From Aldrovandia affinis (Eukaryota; Chordata; Actinopteri; Notacanthiformes; Halosauridae): DNA of 64,000 bases. Under the pieces are notes generated by a model that made no database searches, was not told where the DNA came from, and saw only the letters and a list, made by a program, of their open reading frames with translations. The stretch lies in assembly GCA_029706075.1 (NCBI GenBank), contig JAINUG010000116.1, positions 783,501 through 847,500 on the forward strand, in the 5' to 3' direction. Position 1 is the first letter of the stretch, and the number at the start of each line of letters is the position of its first letter. Shown here piece by piece: positions 47,609 through 60,600 of this stretch. The translations under genes and the position numbers were made by a program.

Positions 47609-50578
47609 GCTGACGTCACGTTTGTCCAGTAGCGTTAGCGTCTGGATGAGCAAACGTTGGCTAATCGGCTTAATAATAACCGCAAATTTGGCAAGTCCTA
47701 GTCGGTCAACTTTCTTATGTCGTTGGATTCAGAGTGCTCCCCTGGTGACGTTCATCAAAAGTCGTCGTAAAAGAGAATTTACATGTACCTAGTTAAATAT
47801 ATGATAATAACAGACACCTCAATCCCGAAAGCCTAGCTTGCTAGCTAACTTTGTCACGCAAGTAAAACTGTCTGAAAACATTAACATTGAGATCTACATT
47901 GTGTCATTAGCTGATTCGTCCAAGAAGTTAAATGGCTTTCTTATTGTTGTGTTTTCGAACGTTTTATGTAGTTACGTAAATTTACTCTTGCTACGTTTAT
48001 AGTACCATATCTACAAATGTTATGTTAATTTATTTAAAACATTTATAGGTATAAAACATTACGCTTGCTTGGTTGCTACGCACAAACCACCTAGTCACGC
48101 GAAGATCCATTGATTGGCAGACGTTGCTTCCTTCAGCACAATGCACGAACTTTTAAGCTTTCATTAAATCAGTCCCTGTAGTGTGCCTGCTTGATCGTAT
48201 CGTAATTTAAACCCTTGAAGTCTATCACTGCACTTAAATCTTATAAATAAAGTCAATAAGGTTAGAAATTGGTGAAAAGCACAGGGTTAACATTTCAGCT
48301 TGTCATTACATTTTGCTTATGCTTATACATAAGAGACTTCCCTTAAATAAGATTACCTCTAATATTATTTCAATTTGATTTGTTTCATTATTCCATGTGG
48401 CCAGTGACCATCTAGGTCGGTAAGATATTAACTGGAAAAAATAGATGGAAACTGGTCAAATAGCTCACTCTACTTAAAAAGTCTGGGAAAATGTAAGAAA
48501 AAAACAACAAAAAACTGATCAAATCAAGCAGTTGAGTGTACTACCATTACTAACAAATTGACCAGCTTTCTGGCATGTATATTAAGTCTTTTAACCAAAC
48601 ATTGCTTACTGGCACCAGCAGCATCTGCAAATTGAGTTTGTCCGTACAGACAAGGGTCACAAAGAGTATTTCCCCCCACAATTCAATCGTCACAGGAGCC
48701 TGTCTTCGTTGGAATGTCATTATTGCAGCAGTAGAGAAATCAGGAAACTGAGCATTCATCCTTGAGTCATCAGTGAAAATTAATGAGAGAATAAATATCA
48801 TGTGTGAGTGGGAACCGTGTCAGTCAGTGAGCACTTTGTTCCTTTTATTTAAAGCTGTGGGAACGGTCCCCTGTCGGTTCCCCTAATGCCAGAGGAAGGG
48901 GCGTGGCCTGTGAGTGAGGGTAGACGGGACACCCTTATCTCATCTCTTTATTTTGGTTTCGCTTTGTGGCGTGTTCAGAGGGGACAGGTTGTACTTGGTA
49001 CATTAGCTAACGGAGTCAGTTGTTACTGTCTGCAGTTTTAGCATGTTAGTAACTCTGAGTTACCCCTAAATGGTTTTCAAGTGAACATGACTGATCATTG
49101 ACCTCTTTCTGTCATCATTAGCCTCACTCAAAACCCGTAGCATGTTGTTGTCTGCATTTACAGTAACTGAATTAAATGTCTCATAAGCAGAGCCTCTCCT
49201 GGGGTTATTTCAGTGGAATTCAATTTCAAACACGTAGCGCAGACAAATTGATGTTTAGAAGTTTATTGTGATGTCAGCATACAGTTGACTGCTGTACGGA
49301 GTTCTCATTTCCTCAGCGGTTAACTGCAGATGCACTCTGCAGAAGCACTGTGATGTTTCAAGTGTGTTTAAGTGTGTTTGTGTACTACACAATAGGCCCC
49401 AGAGTTACAGTACTGTGTATGTTGTTGTTTTTTCTGAGACCCTGTGTTTTATTGAACGCACTAAATGTATGAATTTATGGCTGTGACCTTTTGTTGATGA
49501 TGTTCCTGAGATGTCATGTGGAGTAGCATAATCACATGTATTATTATTATAGCAAGGGGAAGGTGGGTTGCTGCTTTTATATATGTATATGTATATACAC
49601 ACATACATGTATATTTACACACACACCCAAGCTGTACCTGTTTCCTTTGAAATTTAGATGTTGCACCAAGGGACACTGCACGTCTTTCGAAAAACAAATG
49701 TTGCATGAAGTTTACATTTCTAAGCTCATGCTTTGCAGTTAATTTAAAGATATTTTTAATCGTGCTATTTACTGTTTATCATTATTTGTTTCGAGCGGTT
49801 TCAACACCGCATCATGTGAGAATGCTGCTTTGTATTTCCGCCTTTTAAACGAACAGCATCTCTTGAATGTAATTTTAGCCATTTTGACTGAAAGTTGTCT
49901 GAAACTAACTATGAATAATGAAATTAAAAAATGAGCTCAATTAATGCATTGCAGAATCGTTATGGTGGGCTGTTGGCTGACAAAAAGAAAGGGGCATGGT
50001 CAAGGGTGGGGTTATCACTTATAGCTTGTTATCAAAACGTGGAAGTTAGTGGTCTTCATAAGAATGAAAAAACATGTTGATTCAGTAGAATTTCTAATCT
50101 GCCCCTTTACAATCCTGTGCTTTGTGATTTAAGCAAGTTCCGTATTATGAGAAGATGTAGGCCTGTCCTCCTTCATTAATCTTGTGTCCTCTAAGATGTC
50201 CTGGAGGATAGCCATGCATTGCGTAATCAATTTGATTGCGAATTGTCCACAGCTTCGTCTTTTGTCGGCAAAATGTGCCATCGTTATTGTTACACTTCAG
50301 GATCTACATTTAAATTAAATAGGTTATTTCAGTGATTACTGAAAGGGAGAAGGGCAATTTAAGAAACCAAAAACATTTTGTCAGGTGTTTCATATACAAC
50401 TGCAAGACAGAGAATCAACTCTTCCAAAGCTGTCTCCTTGTCTGTCATGCTTTTGGGCTCCTTTCAGAAGGCACAATCACCAGCTTAACTGTCTTTTGTT
50501 TGTAGCTTTTAAAACGTGAGGCACGTTGATAGCAAGAAACACCTATATGTGAAAGAACCCATTGTTTTGTATATTTTG

Positions 50579-50745
50579 TGGTTCTGTGTGGCTCAGTTGG
50601 TAGAGCATGGCGTTGACAGCGCTTAGGTTGTGGCTTCGATTCCCATTGGGACCACATATACTGGAAGAAAAAAATTATGCATTCACTACTGTAAGTCACT
50701 TTGGATAAAAGCCTCTGCTAAATGGCGTATGTTATGTTATATGTG
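50579..50745 (+). mobile_element. SINE-B with a single head unit
   Basis: One unit (GGCTCAGTTGGTAGAGCATG), GGCTTCGATTCCCATTGGGA as box B region and a tail GGATAAAAGCCTCTGCTAAA. Confidence 0.88.
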
Positions 50746-52454
50746 TGCCCAGTTAGGAGACAGTAAACTGTTGGCTCCATTAGCTGAAAGGTCTGGGAGC
50801 GCCCTGGAGGCTGGCGAGGGTTCCTCAGAGGCGAAGCGTGCCCTCTTAGATGGGTGTCTCACATGTCATTATCTTGGTTTGGGGTCAGAGTTATGCTTTA
50901 TTGTTATTGCTTTATTGGGAAGAGATATGGTTCCTCTTGCGCTTGCCGGTCTGGAGCTAGTCATTTTGTTTTTCACGAGGTGTCGTGCGAGTGAGTGCGT
51001 CGAAAATGTACAGTTCAGTCGGATGGAGTTTCAGCCAATGTTATTTGGAGAGTCCGGGTATGCCCTTAGCTGCCCCCTTCCAGCGAGTCTGAAATTGTGC
51101 TGACTTTATAGTTAGGGAGTGAAGCTGATGACCCATAACTCTTTGTGCTTGAGGAATGGCGAAACCCAAGCCAGAAAATGACAGGTACTCAGTAAATGTG
51201 TAAATGTAATCTGCAGCACTTGGGCTGTTCTTTTTCTGTGATTATTCTAGACATCCCCAGGAACGGGGAGTACTGTAAAGTAATAATACTTTTGTGCAAA
51301 GAGCTGTTTGTTTTATAAAGCCATGTTTAAATACAGTGAGTGTGTGTAATGTGAAAGATGACTAAAGCCTTTCGCTGGACTCTCTTACGATGATGGAGTG
51401 GAGGTAGAAACAGACTGGAGACTCATTTCAATACAATTCTGTTTCATCTTATTGCCTTCTCTTTCTATGTCTACCCTGAGTTGGGTGGCTGCTCATCTAA
51501 AATAATAAAGTAGAAATGTATACAAAAACATACTCCAACCCTCGCAATCTAAACATGTTTTGGAGGTGTGGGACGTGATTGCAAATAACTTATCCACTTA
51601 TATTCTGTACATGTTTTTAAAACTTTAACAGTACATTGGTTGCAGGGTGATAGTGTAATAATCCTCTAGTCTTCCATCCACCTCTTGCCTGATTGGTTGT
51701 CGGGTAAAACATCATTACTTTCATGCAGTCAAAATGGGGGGGAAAATCTTTCACTTTGCTTGGGTAGATAGGGGTGTTGCCATAGAGAGGGTAGGGGAGG
51801 CTTACATGATGAAGTGATTGAATTGGCCTGGTGCCATTGTTGCTGTGGACCCCTGAGTGTGTGCCAGAGTGAAGATCTAAATCTCAGGCCGCCTTCCTCT
51901 CCTGTCACTATTGGCCTACTCATGTGATAGCAACACAACGTTACACTGAATGTGTTTCCCATGGGGGGGGCAGAGAGGAACAGGCCTGTGGGGTCCACCA
52001 TATGAGGCAATCATAAAACATTTCACCACATAAGAGGACTACAGAACAACTGTGAAATCTTTGATTTGAGTCCCTGGAGGAAGTGTTCCGTATTGGGATT
52101 TTAGTACATAGCTGGCAGCAGATGTGAATGTGAGCAATGTTGCTCGTCCGCTCCTCAAGCATGCTGTTCTCCAAGTAGTGTTCAATTCTGTGGTGATCAT
52201 TTATTTCCATTTCCTCTTAAGTTGCATTGTTAATTAGCTTCGCTCGGCTATGTTAAGATACAATCCTAGTTCCAAAGCAAGAATGGAGGAAGTTGTCTTG
52301 TCTTGAAAACTCCAGAGGTAACATTGGGTAGATGGTAAGTATTAAAATGTGAAGCAAGCTTGCCTTTCATTGGGTTAAAAAAACGAAACAAAAGTAAACT
52401 CCAGGGTCACTCTACACCCTGTCTTGTAGCCTATCCATCGCAGATCTTGTTTGG

Positions 52455-53370
52455 GAAATGAATAGGGCTGTCCCCGACTAAAACAAATCTTGGTCGACCA
52501 ACAGTCGTCCATTTTGGTTCAAAACTTTTCCCCCCCTATATGACACACCCTATTTGTTTTAATAAATACGACTATATGCACACTGCGCTTGTCTCATGTT
52601 TTATAACTTTCTTAAGTGAATGACACAAATGAGTAACAATAGGCTAATGACTTTATGAAGCCAGAGTTCAAGATTACCTGAAAGAAAGAAAAACGTCTCC
52701 GTTCCCAGCCTCTTCATGCTGCCCTTGCAGATTCTGCCGTTGCGCTTGTGAAGTTGCAGTATGGCCACATAATAGGCTGATGCTTTTATTTGACCACAAC
52801 CATAACACATTCTAATGTGTAGGCTATGTTTTATTTAATTAACCAGGTTGATCTCATTGGGATTTAAAATCTCTAATGAGATTAACAAATGAATGATCAC
52901 ACATAGCCTAATGTCTTAAATTGTAGCCTAAAGCTGAACGTAGTGGCTATAGCCTATCGGAAATAACTTACTCGAGTCGGAGACCATACGATGGCCTACT
53001 TCCCCAATCATTTTATGTTATGGCACAGGAACACTAGCTTGTACACATTTTAATCGTTTTATTAACCATAAACCCTGCCTTGGAAAATGCACTTGCAAAG
53101 TTTTTTTTCCACTTTTTTTGGATCGTCCGCGACTAAAACGAAATGCTGCCATACTCCAGATTTTTTCTTTGCCATTCTTAAGTTATATTGAAATGAGTAA
53201 TTAAAGTATGCCTATATCACTAATCTTAACTGTAGGCAAATCCTAGGCTACAATTAAAATGCACATTCACATGCCTAAAACAAGAAGGATACAATATAGG
53301 CATAGGATACAACAGCCCATTGACCAAACAATCGACCAGTCGACTAAATGGGGTCAGCCCTAGAAATGAA
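52455..53370. mobile_element. 900-bp hAT-like non-autonomous transposon
   Basis: The element spans 52463-53362. Its ends are TAGGGCTGTCCCCGACTAAA and, reversed, TAGGGCTGACCCCATTTAGT. GAAATGAA is perfectly duplicated on both flanks (52455-52462 and 53363-53370), the 8-bp duplication expected for hAT. Subterminal AAATCTTGGTCGACCAACAG and GACCAAACAATCGACCAGTC are also inverted. No transposase frame is seen. It lies in cep350 intron 1. Confidence 0.92.
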
Positions 53371-54552
53371 CCTTGTTTAGTTTTTTTGTCTGGCAAGTTC
53401 AGAAATGATGGAAATGTTCCACGTCAGCTGGCAAAGGTCACCCCAAAGTGAAAAGATGTTTTTGGAAAGAAAAATCACTTTGGACTTTGTTCACATGGTA
53501 GTCATCATGTGCGGTACCTACTTTGACTCCTCATGTCTGGAGCGTCTTACTCACTTGGCGGAGTTTGCCAGATGAGAGACACATTCTGCCCTGCTTCAGC
53601 CTGAATCTCTGCCTTCTGGGGAATGCAGCTTCCATTGTACGCAAGCATCATTTCAAATGGTTTTGCTCGCTAATATTTCAATTGAACAAGATTATTTTTC
53701 TCTTCAAGGTCACACGGTCAGTTTTCAAAGTACCGCAATATTTTTTTTTAAAAAATTTTTATTGGCTTTTCAAGGTCATGACTTCTTAATTATGAGGAAT
53801 TGCATGACGTGTCGGGAGTGCCTGGAGTGTGAGTTAGGAGAAACGGACGCATCATCAACACAAGAACCGGATTATCTGCTTGCTTAAATGAACTGGTAAA
53901 GGTGGTGGCCTTTAGAGCCAGCGCCTGATCACTTTTCAGTGGCCTAATCATATTTGTGTTGCGTGGGGGCATGGAAAGTGTTGCTTTGTTTGTTTTCTGT
54001 TCATTTCTGCAGGTTCAGTGCAGGTTTAGCTGCAGAACCTGTTTTTGGCTGCTTTGCGGTCAGTGAAAGAAAATTCTGTCTGTCAGCAATCTGTCATAAA
54101 TGATTTATGTTTTTTTCTATCTAGGGTTTGTGTGTGTCGTGTATAATATTGTGTGGGTATAATATTTTCATAACGTGTGTATGTATGTGTGCATGAGTGT
54201 GTGTGTGTGTTATGTGTATATAATTGGGTGGGTATAATATTTTCATTGTGCGAGTGCGAGGGCGAGTGTGATTTTATCCCTTCTCAGGAAAAGTGTAATC
54301 GTTTCAGTCGGGCTGCCAGCTTGCACCCTTAGTGATGCTGCTCCAACCTGAAGCTTTCTTTTTAGGGCTCTGTGTTTATGCCCCCTTGCAATGGGAACAT
54401 CTAATGCCATGACTATATTTTAAGGATATGAATTCAGTTTATTCTAAGAGTGTCTGGAAATAACATGTTATATAGGTTACAGCCCCCCACAGATAAACAC
54501 CTCAGAGCTGTCTTCACTCATTTGACCCCCCCCTCTTCTGCTCCTCCTCCAG
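53371..54552 (+). other. cep350: cep350 intron 1, last part
   Basis: Contains TG-rich low-complexity sequence at 54125-54260 and ends with a C/T-rich tract and CTCCTCCAG at 54552. Nothing coding is recognised. Confidence 0.5.
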
Positions 54553-54629
54553 CCGGTGAACGACTGCGATGTGGGGCCGCCAGCGGAGAGAGGCGCCCCT
54601 GAGCGCCTCAGCACAGCCTGTGATTGGAG
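54553..54629 (+). CDS. cep350: cep350 exon 2, start codon exon
   Basis: Acceptor at 54551-54552 after a C/T tract; donor GTCAGT at 54630. The ATG at 54569 has G at position -3 and opens MWGRQRREAPLSASAQPVIG. The N-terminus is basic and serine/proline-containing, as in the human protein, but diverged. It ends in phase 1. CDS starts at 54569; 54553-54568 is 5' UTR. Confidence 0.8.
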
Positions 54630-57600
54630 GTCAGTCTCTTCTCCAAGCCTCCCATTGGCCGTGTGCAGTGGGTCCCTCTCAGTGTATAACTCCAATAATA
54701 ATAACAATAACGACCTTCAGTAATACTGAGGACTGGTCATGCCTTGGTAGCCATTGCATGACTGAAGGAACTCCTTTTGCCATTGCATAGATTTGTTATT
54801 ACCTCATACTTACTCTGTCTTTACCTTATACTTACTCTCAGTCTTAATATGTGGTATAAGTGGTTCTGTGTGGCTCAGTAGGTAGAGCGTGGTTCTGTGT
54901 GTCTCAGTAGGTAGAGCGTGGTTCTGTGTGGCTCAGTAGGTAGAGCGTGGTTCTGTGTGGCTCAGTAGGTAGAGCACAGCGTTGACAACGCTTAGGTTGT
55001 GGGTTCAATTCCCACTGGGACCACATATACTGAAAAATGTATGCATTCACTACTGTAAGTCGCTTTGGATAAAAGCGTCTGCTAAATGGCATATGCTATA
55101 TATTATATATTATAATATATCAGCATCTTATTAGACAGCAACCTGCACTGCAAAAAGATCAGATCTGTTATCACCTCATGCTGGGCCCCACATTCTCATT
55201 AAAACACCATTTTCGGTTGTTGTTTTTTAAAGTGAATTAATTGAAGTCATCAAAGGCCTGTTTGAACTGTACACCTTGTATTTATGTTAAAAGTATTTGT
55301 GTCTTTATTTCAGAGCTGTCGGGTGCATTCAAGAGTTTGAATCAGACCAAAGCCGCAGTAAGTAAATGCTCCTGGCTCGTAGACGGTGGCACATAAGTGG
55401 TACGCCAGTACGCATTCGCGTCCTCAAACGCCAATGCCGTCCTCAAATGTTAATTTCATACCAAGCAAGACGACAAACTCTTGAAACATACGCGACTTTC
55501 TAAGTTTGATCGGTCCATCACTGCTAAGTTAATTAACTTACCAGTGATAGACTGATCAAACTTAAACTCGCGTATGTTTCAATGGTTTGTCGTCTGGCTC
55601 GGTACGCGATTAACGTTTGAGGACGCGAATGCGTACTGGTGTACCACTTATGTGCAGCCCTGGCTTATAGTCATCCACTGAAAATGGAGACTCATTGTGA
55701 TATTTGCCATTGGCTCTGAAGTCGGTTGAAAGCGAATGCCTCGGGTGTGTGTCTAACACGGCCGGCCGCTGTCTCTCTGTCTCTCTGTCTCTCTGTCTCT
55801 CTGTCTCTCTGTCTCGCTGTCTCTCTGTCTCGCTGTCTCTCTGTAGTTGCGGCACATTGAGAACCGCCTGGAGGCCACTCCTGGCTCGGGGGTGTTGCTG
55901 GACTCTGTCATGGATACCAAGAAGACCTCGAGCGGGGCGACCAGGAAGGTTAGCCGAAGAGGTGAGGCGGACTGGGTGAACGGGCTCCACTGAGGATGCC
56001 CATTGAATGAGCGTGGTGTAAATTTACAGATAACTGAAGTGCTTTCACAAACGAGGTCTGATCAGGCTGACCTGTAACATCGGAGTAATGTAAATTAGGC
56101 TGCATAACAAAGAACACAAGAATGTTTTATGATGAGAACATGGGCAGTTCAGCCCATCTAGGCTCGTCGTTTTGCACAGCAGTCAGGAGAGTATTGGGCA
56201 CTGTCACAATGGAGAGAAGAGGCCTCCCGGGTGGTCTAGCTGTTACAACATTAGACGCTGGCCTCTGCGACCGGGGTTTGATTCCATGGGCCGCGCCAGA
56301 GTCGGCTCTGGCTGGGAGTGCCACTAGGGGTCGACGATTGGCTGTCCACCCCAGGGAGGCGGGAGGGAAGCCGACAGGAAGTTCGCTGCGCACAGGAGTG
56401 GCTCTGGAGTGCCGGAGTTAAGGTCAACGGCCTGGCGAGTGGCGTCTCGGAGGAGGCGATACTTCGCCTTTGCCACTGCCGGTCTCAGGGCTACGGCAGC
56501 AAACTCACAATACGAGGGGGGGATTGACATGAAAAAGAGAGGGTGTAATTGGCTCCTATATTGGGAGAAAATGGGAGAAAATCTGAAACTAATTCTTTAA
56601 AAAAAAAAAATAAAATATAACTAAATAGAAGAATGTGTGTGCACACACATAATGTATATTTGGAATAGATCTTTATAGTTTCACATAAAAACCATGTACG
56701 TTGTACGCCGGCGTCTTCAGGGTGTGCTTGTGTGGACGTGCTCCAGGACTAACCCGTCGTGTCTCTCTGCAGAAGGGCGGCACGCAGACCACGGCTCGCT
56801 CTCAGGCTCCGCCTCCAAGTCTGGAGCGCGGAGGCGCCGCAGCCCGGAGAAGGGCTCCCGCAGCCCCCTCAGGACCACCACGCTGGAGACCAGCCGCGTT
56901 TCCGGAGCAAAGGCCAGTGGTTCTGCTCAGTAGGTGGAGTTCAGAGAGAGCGTGGTTCTGTTTCAGTAGGTAGTGTGGTTCCTACAGGTCAGCAAAGCAT
57001 GTCAGTGGTTCTGTGTGGCTCAGTAGGTAGAGCGTGGTTCTGTGTGGCTCAGTAGGTAGAGCGTGGTTCTGTGTGGCTCAGTAGGTAGAGCGTGGTTCTG
57101 TGTGTCTCAGTAGGTAGAGCGTGGTTCTGTGTGGCTCAGTAGGTAGAGCGTGGTTCTGTGTGGCTCAGTAGGTAGAGCATGCTGCTGACAACGCCTAGGT
57201 TGTGGGTTCAATTCCCACTGGGACCACATGTACTGAAATATGTATGCATTCACTACTGTAAATTGCTTTGGATAAAAGCGTCTGCTAAATGGCACATATT
57301 ATATTATATCAGCATTCTCTCTTGACGGCAGTGTAGTGTAATGGTTAGGGGGAACTGGGCTGGTAACTCAGAGGTTGCTGGTTCGATTCCCTTGTGCCCT
57401 TGAGCAAAGGTACTTAACCTGAATTGCTTCAGTAAAATATCCAGCTGTATAAATGGATTGTATGTAAAGAAATGAAAACTATAATTCGCTCTGGGTAAGG
57501 GTGTCTGCTAAATGCCTAAAATGTAATGTAAAATGCTCTCTCGTTCTGGGACCAGAAACAGACTTTTACAATGTCGTCATTATCCGCCAGTTTATACACT

Positions 57601-60600
57601 GGCCCTGTGCTGTGAAATGAATGTCCACAGATTAATGTTTAACAGCGTCAAATAGTTTTGCTCTCTTTTGCTATGCATGGGATTATGGGTAGAGCGATTA
57701 GTTTGTCTGACCGAATAAACCTTGCAGGCAACCAGTGGGTATGAACGCAGATTATAGCCAATATATTTCCCTCACATTCACACCCTCTAGTGTTGAGGTA
57801 ATAGCGCTGCCTAACGCTGCTTGCAAGCTCTGGAGCAGAGCTATTCAAATCCAGGCCTCGAGGGCCGCAGTGTCTGCAGGTGTTTGCTCCAACCACGCAC
57901 TACACCACCTGATTTCACTAATTGGTTTACCTCCTTGGTCCAGGAAGTGAGCTAATAAGTGTAATCAGGTGGTGTCGTGTGTTGTTGGAGCAAATACCTG
58001 CAGACACTGTGGCCCTCGAGGCCCGGATTTGAATAGCCCTGCTCCAGAATCATATGACCATGGAGGAGCGTCATTTCAGACACACATAGAAGTTGTGACT
58101 CGGAGAAGGTGCATATGAATTCCCCATAAAGTGTATTTTTTTGGTTTTCATTTAAATTGAATAATACGGAAATGTATTGTGTAGAAACCCATTTGTTGTA
58201 ATCATGTGATCAATTAAAGTATTAACGGAAACATATTCTTGACATGTCAGCATTTGTGAGCAGCAGTAAATGATCATGCTGCTATGTGATGAGGTCTGCT
58301 AGCTAAGTCCCTACCCTGGCTAATGTTGTACGGTTCAGAAAACCAAACGAAACATTGTTGAATATTAAGATGAATAATGTTGCCCCAATACCACCCCTGT
58401 TCTGACATAATCCAAACATGTTTTAAGGTTCTTCATTTTATAAAGTTCAACGATATCGATAACCTTAGAGCTCTAATTAGCTAGCTACACGTTAACTGAC
58501 TGGCTAGCTAGCCAACGTCAGCTAGCCAGGCTCCTACATCTACTGTTTGCTAGGCGTCCTGTAACCTTCACTTGTTCTTGTTGTTATTAACCATTAGCCA
58601 ACACAACCTAGCCTGTTATTAATCAAGGCTAATATAATGCTCCATTATCAATACTATTTTATATGCAGTTTCGTGTTTAAGTTTGTGTGTCAAAACAGCT
58701 GGCTAGTTTGCTAGCAATGGCTAGCTAAGCATGGTTGCCAAAAAATACTGTCAAATACGTTGTTTATACGGCTATATTAGTCGGCTAGTAGAGTTGATGG
58801 TTGATATGCTTGATAATTCGAACATGCACGTTTGAGACATACGGAACTAAAAAAATATAACTTTTGAAAAAGTACTAGGATAGTTCACAATTGTGACACA
58901 AAAGTCATTGGCTGATTCATTGCATGATGAACAACCGCTAATTGCTCATTTGTCCAAGAGAAGACGTCATTATACCGCAGAGCCATTTAAGTGCATTATT
59001 TGCTGTGAGCTAATTTCTCACAATACAACAAAATATCAGTATCAGCATTGGCCTTAAAATAATAAAAATAAAAATTTAATTATCCATATCGATTGACCTC
59101 TACATTGTTTGTGACACCACACACGTGCATGAGCTTAGTGCCATCAACTAGATTCTTTGATTGACACCACATATCAATAATAGTTCAGATTTATCCACTC
59201 TATGCATACAGCATGCAGGCTACCCCAGCACATGCCTCCAGGCCACATTTGACACTGCCATGATTTGGGTGTTACCCAGGCTATTGGGTGCATCATGCAT
59301 GAGTGCACTAGGCAGATGCGGTTATGTGGTTCTGTGTGGCTCAGTAGGTAGAACATGAGGTAGAGCGTGACGCTGACAACGCTTAGGTTGTGGGTTTGAT
59401 TCCCACTGGGACCACATATACTGAAAAATGTATGCATTCATTACTGTAAGTCACTTTGGATAAAAGCGTCAGCTAAATGGCATATATTATTATATATTAT
59501 ATTATGAATGCATGTATTCATAAAGCAAAGCTTCAGCTTATTGCCAGTGGACTTGCCAGGACAAATGGGACTGAAGTGTATAATATATTTTAAATATTGT
59601 GATATTTATTGTGTTGTGTGGCCCCACCATGTGTGCGCTGTGATCTCCTTTAGTTTGCAGTCAGTCTTTAAAAGTGGACAAGAGCTTGCTAATGAAGTAG
59701 GTCCTCCAGAACAGCTTGGTTAGACTGTTAACTGCCGCTTCTGGTCTTGAAAGGAATGATGACTGTTCAGTCATTTGTTGTCGACAAGTTCTATTTCATC
59801 AGTATCAGGATACGTTCCTGTTTCTGCTCAAATACCATTCCGTGTTTGAGGATGTTACTTTGCACAAACTCTGTGTGCTGTGGGCACACCAACGTTATCT
59901 CACATTGTTTGAAATTCCAACCTTGAGACTTTGTCTTTCATTATCTCCTCACGACCAGTCTTTCAGCAAGCTAACATGGAAACGTGTTGTAGAGGCGTAC
60001 AGAACCAGAAGCCTCCTTGCACAATGATAAGTCCTCTGTTGTGGCCTTTAAATTGTTCAGTGTTAGTGTTTTGTGCGAAGCTCACGTGGCACCCGTCATG
60101 TTTGAAAGCATTAAAAACGACATGCAGAAAGTCCTGCTTGTTCCTACATGTGTGTGTTTTCACCACAAAGTATTGAAATAGCTCACAGTTGGACCACTGT
60201 TCAGTGTTGTTTTTCTCCAGTTTGAACAGTCACATTGTGACCTGGAAGATTTGGCATTTGCTTCCAGTGTGTGCCATTAAGCCTTATTGTGGTTTGCAAT
60301 GGACCCTAAAACATGACAAAATAATGATAAAATATCTATCGTTTTGAGACTCACACACACACAGACCGTGGGAGAGAGTGAGAGGGACTGGCATAATAAT
60401 ATAATATATGCCATTTAGCAGACGCTTTTATCCAAAGCGACTTACAGTAGTGAATGCATACATTTTCAGTATATGTGGCCCCAGTGGGGATTGAACCCAC
60501 AACCTAAGCGTTGCCAATGCTGTGCTCTACCAACTGAGCCACAGAGGCATGCAAGGCGTATACCTTAAGTTAGGATACGCAAGGTCTGTGTGCAATGTGC

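Larger units (their letters stand above)
46915..52462 (+). other. cep350: cep350 intron 1, first part
   Basis: Largely non-repetitive. It contains a CpG-rich beginning with many GTTAGC/GCTAGC words, a 29-bp tandem repeat (47464-47608) and one SINE-B (50579). No further coding exon is evident; a 157-codon frame over 50630-51103 starts inside the SINE and is incidental. Confidence 0.45.

Noticed and set aside
50630-51103. 157-codon + strand open frame as a gene
   Set aside because: It starts within the SINE-B tail, and its later part has no recognisable domain or splice context.
55610-55990. Arg/Glu/Thr-repeat protein on the - strand
   Set aside because: The repeat is the complement of the CTGTCTCT microsatellite, and the frame runs antisense to cep350 exon 4.
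56127-56530. Several open frames of 63-99 codons on both strands
   Set aside because: They lie inside the GC-rich SINE-C body and recur in the other SINE-C copies. They reflect composition, not genes.
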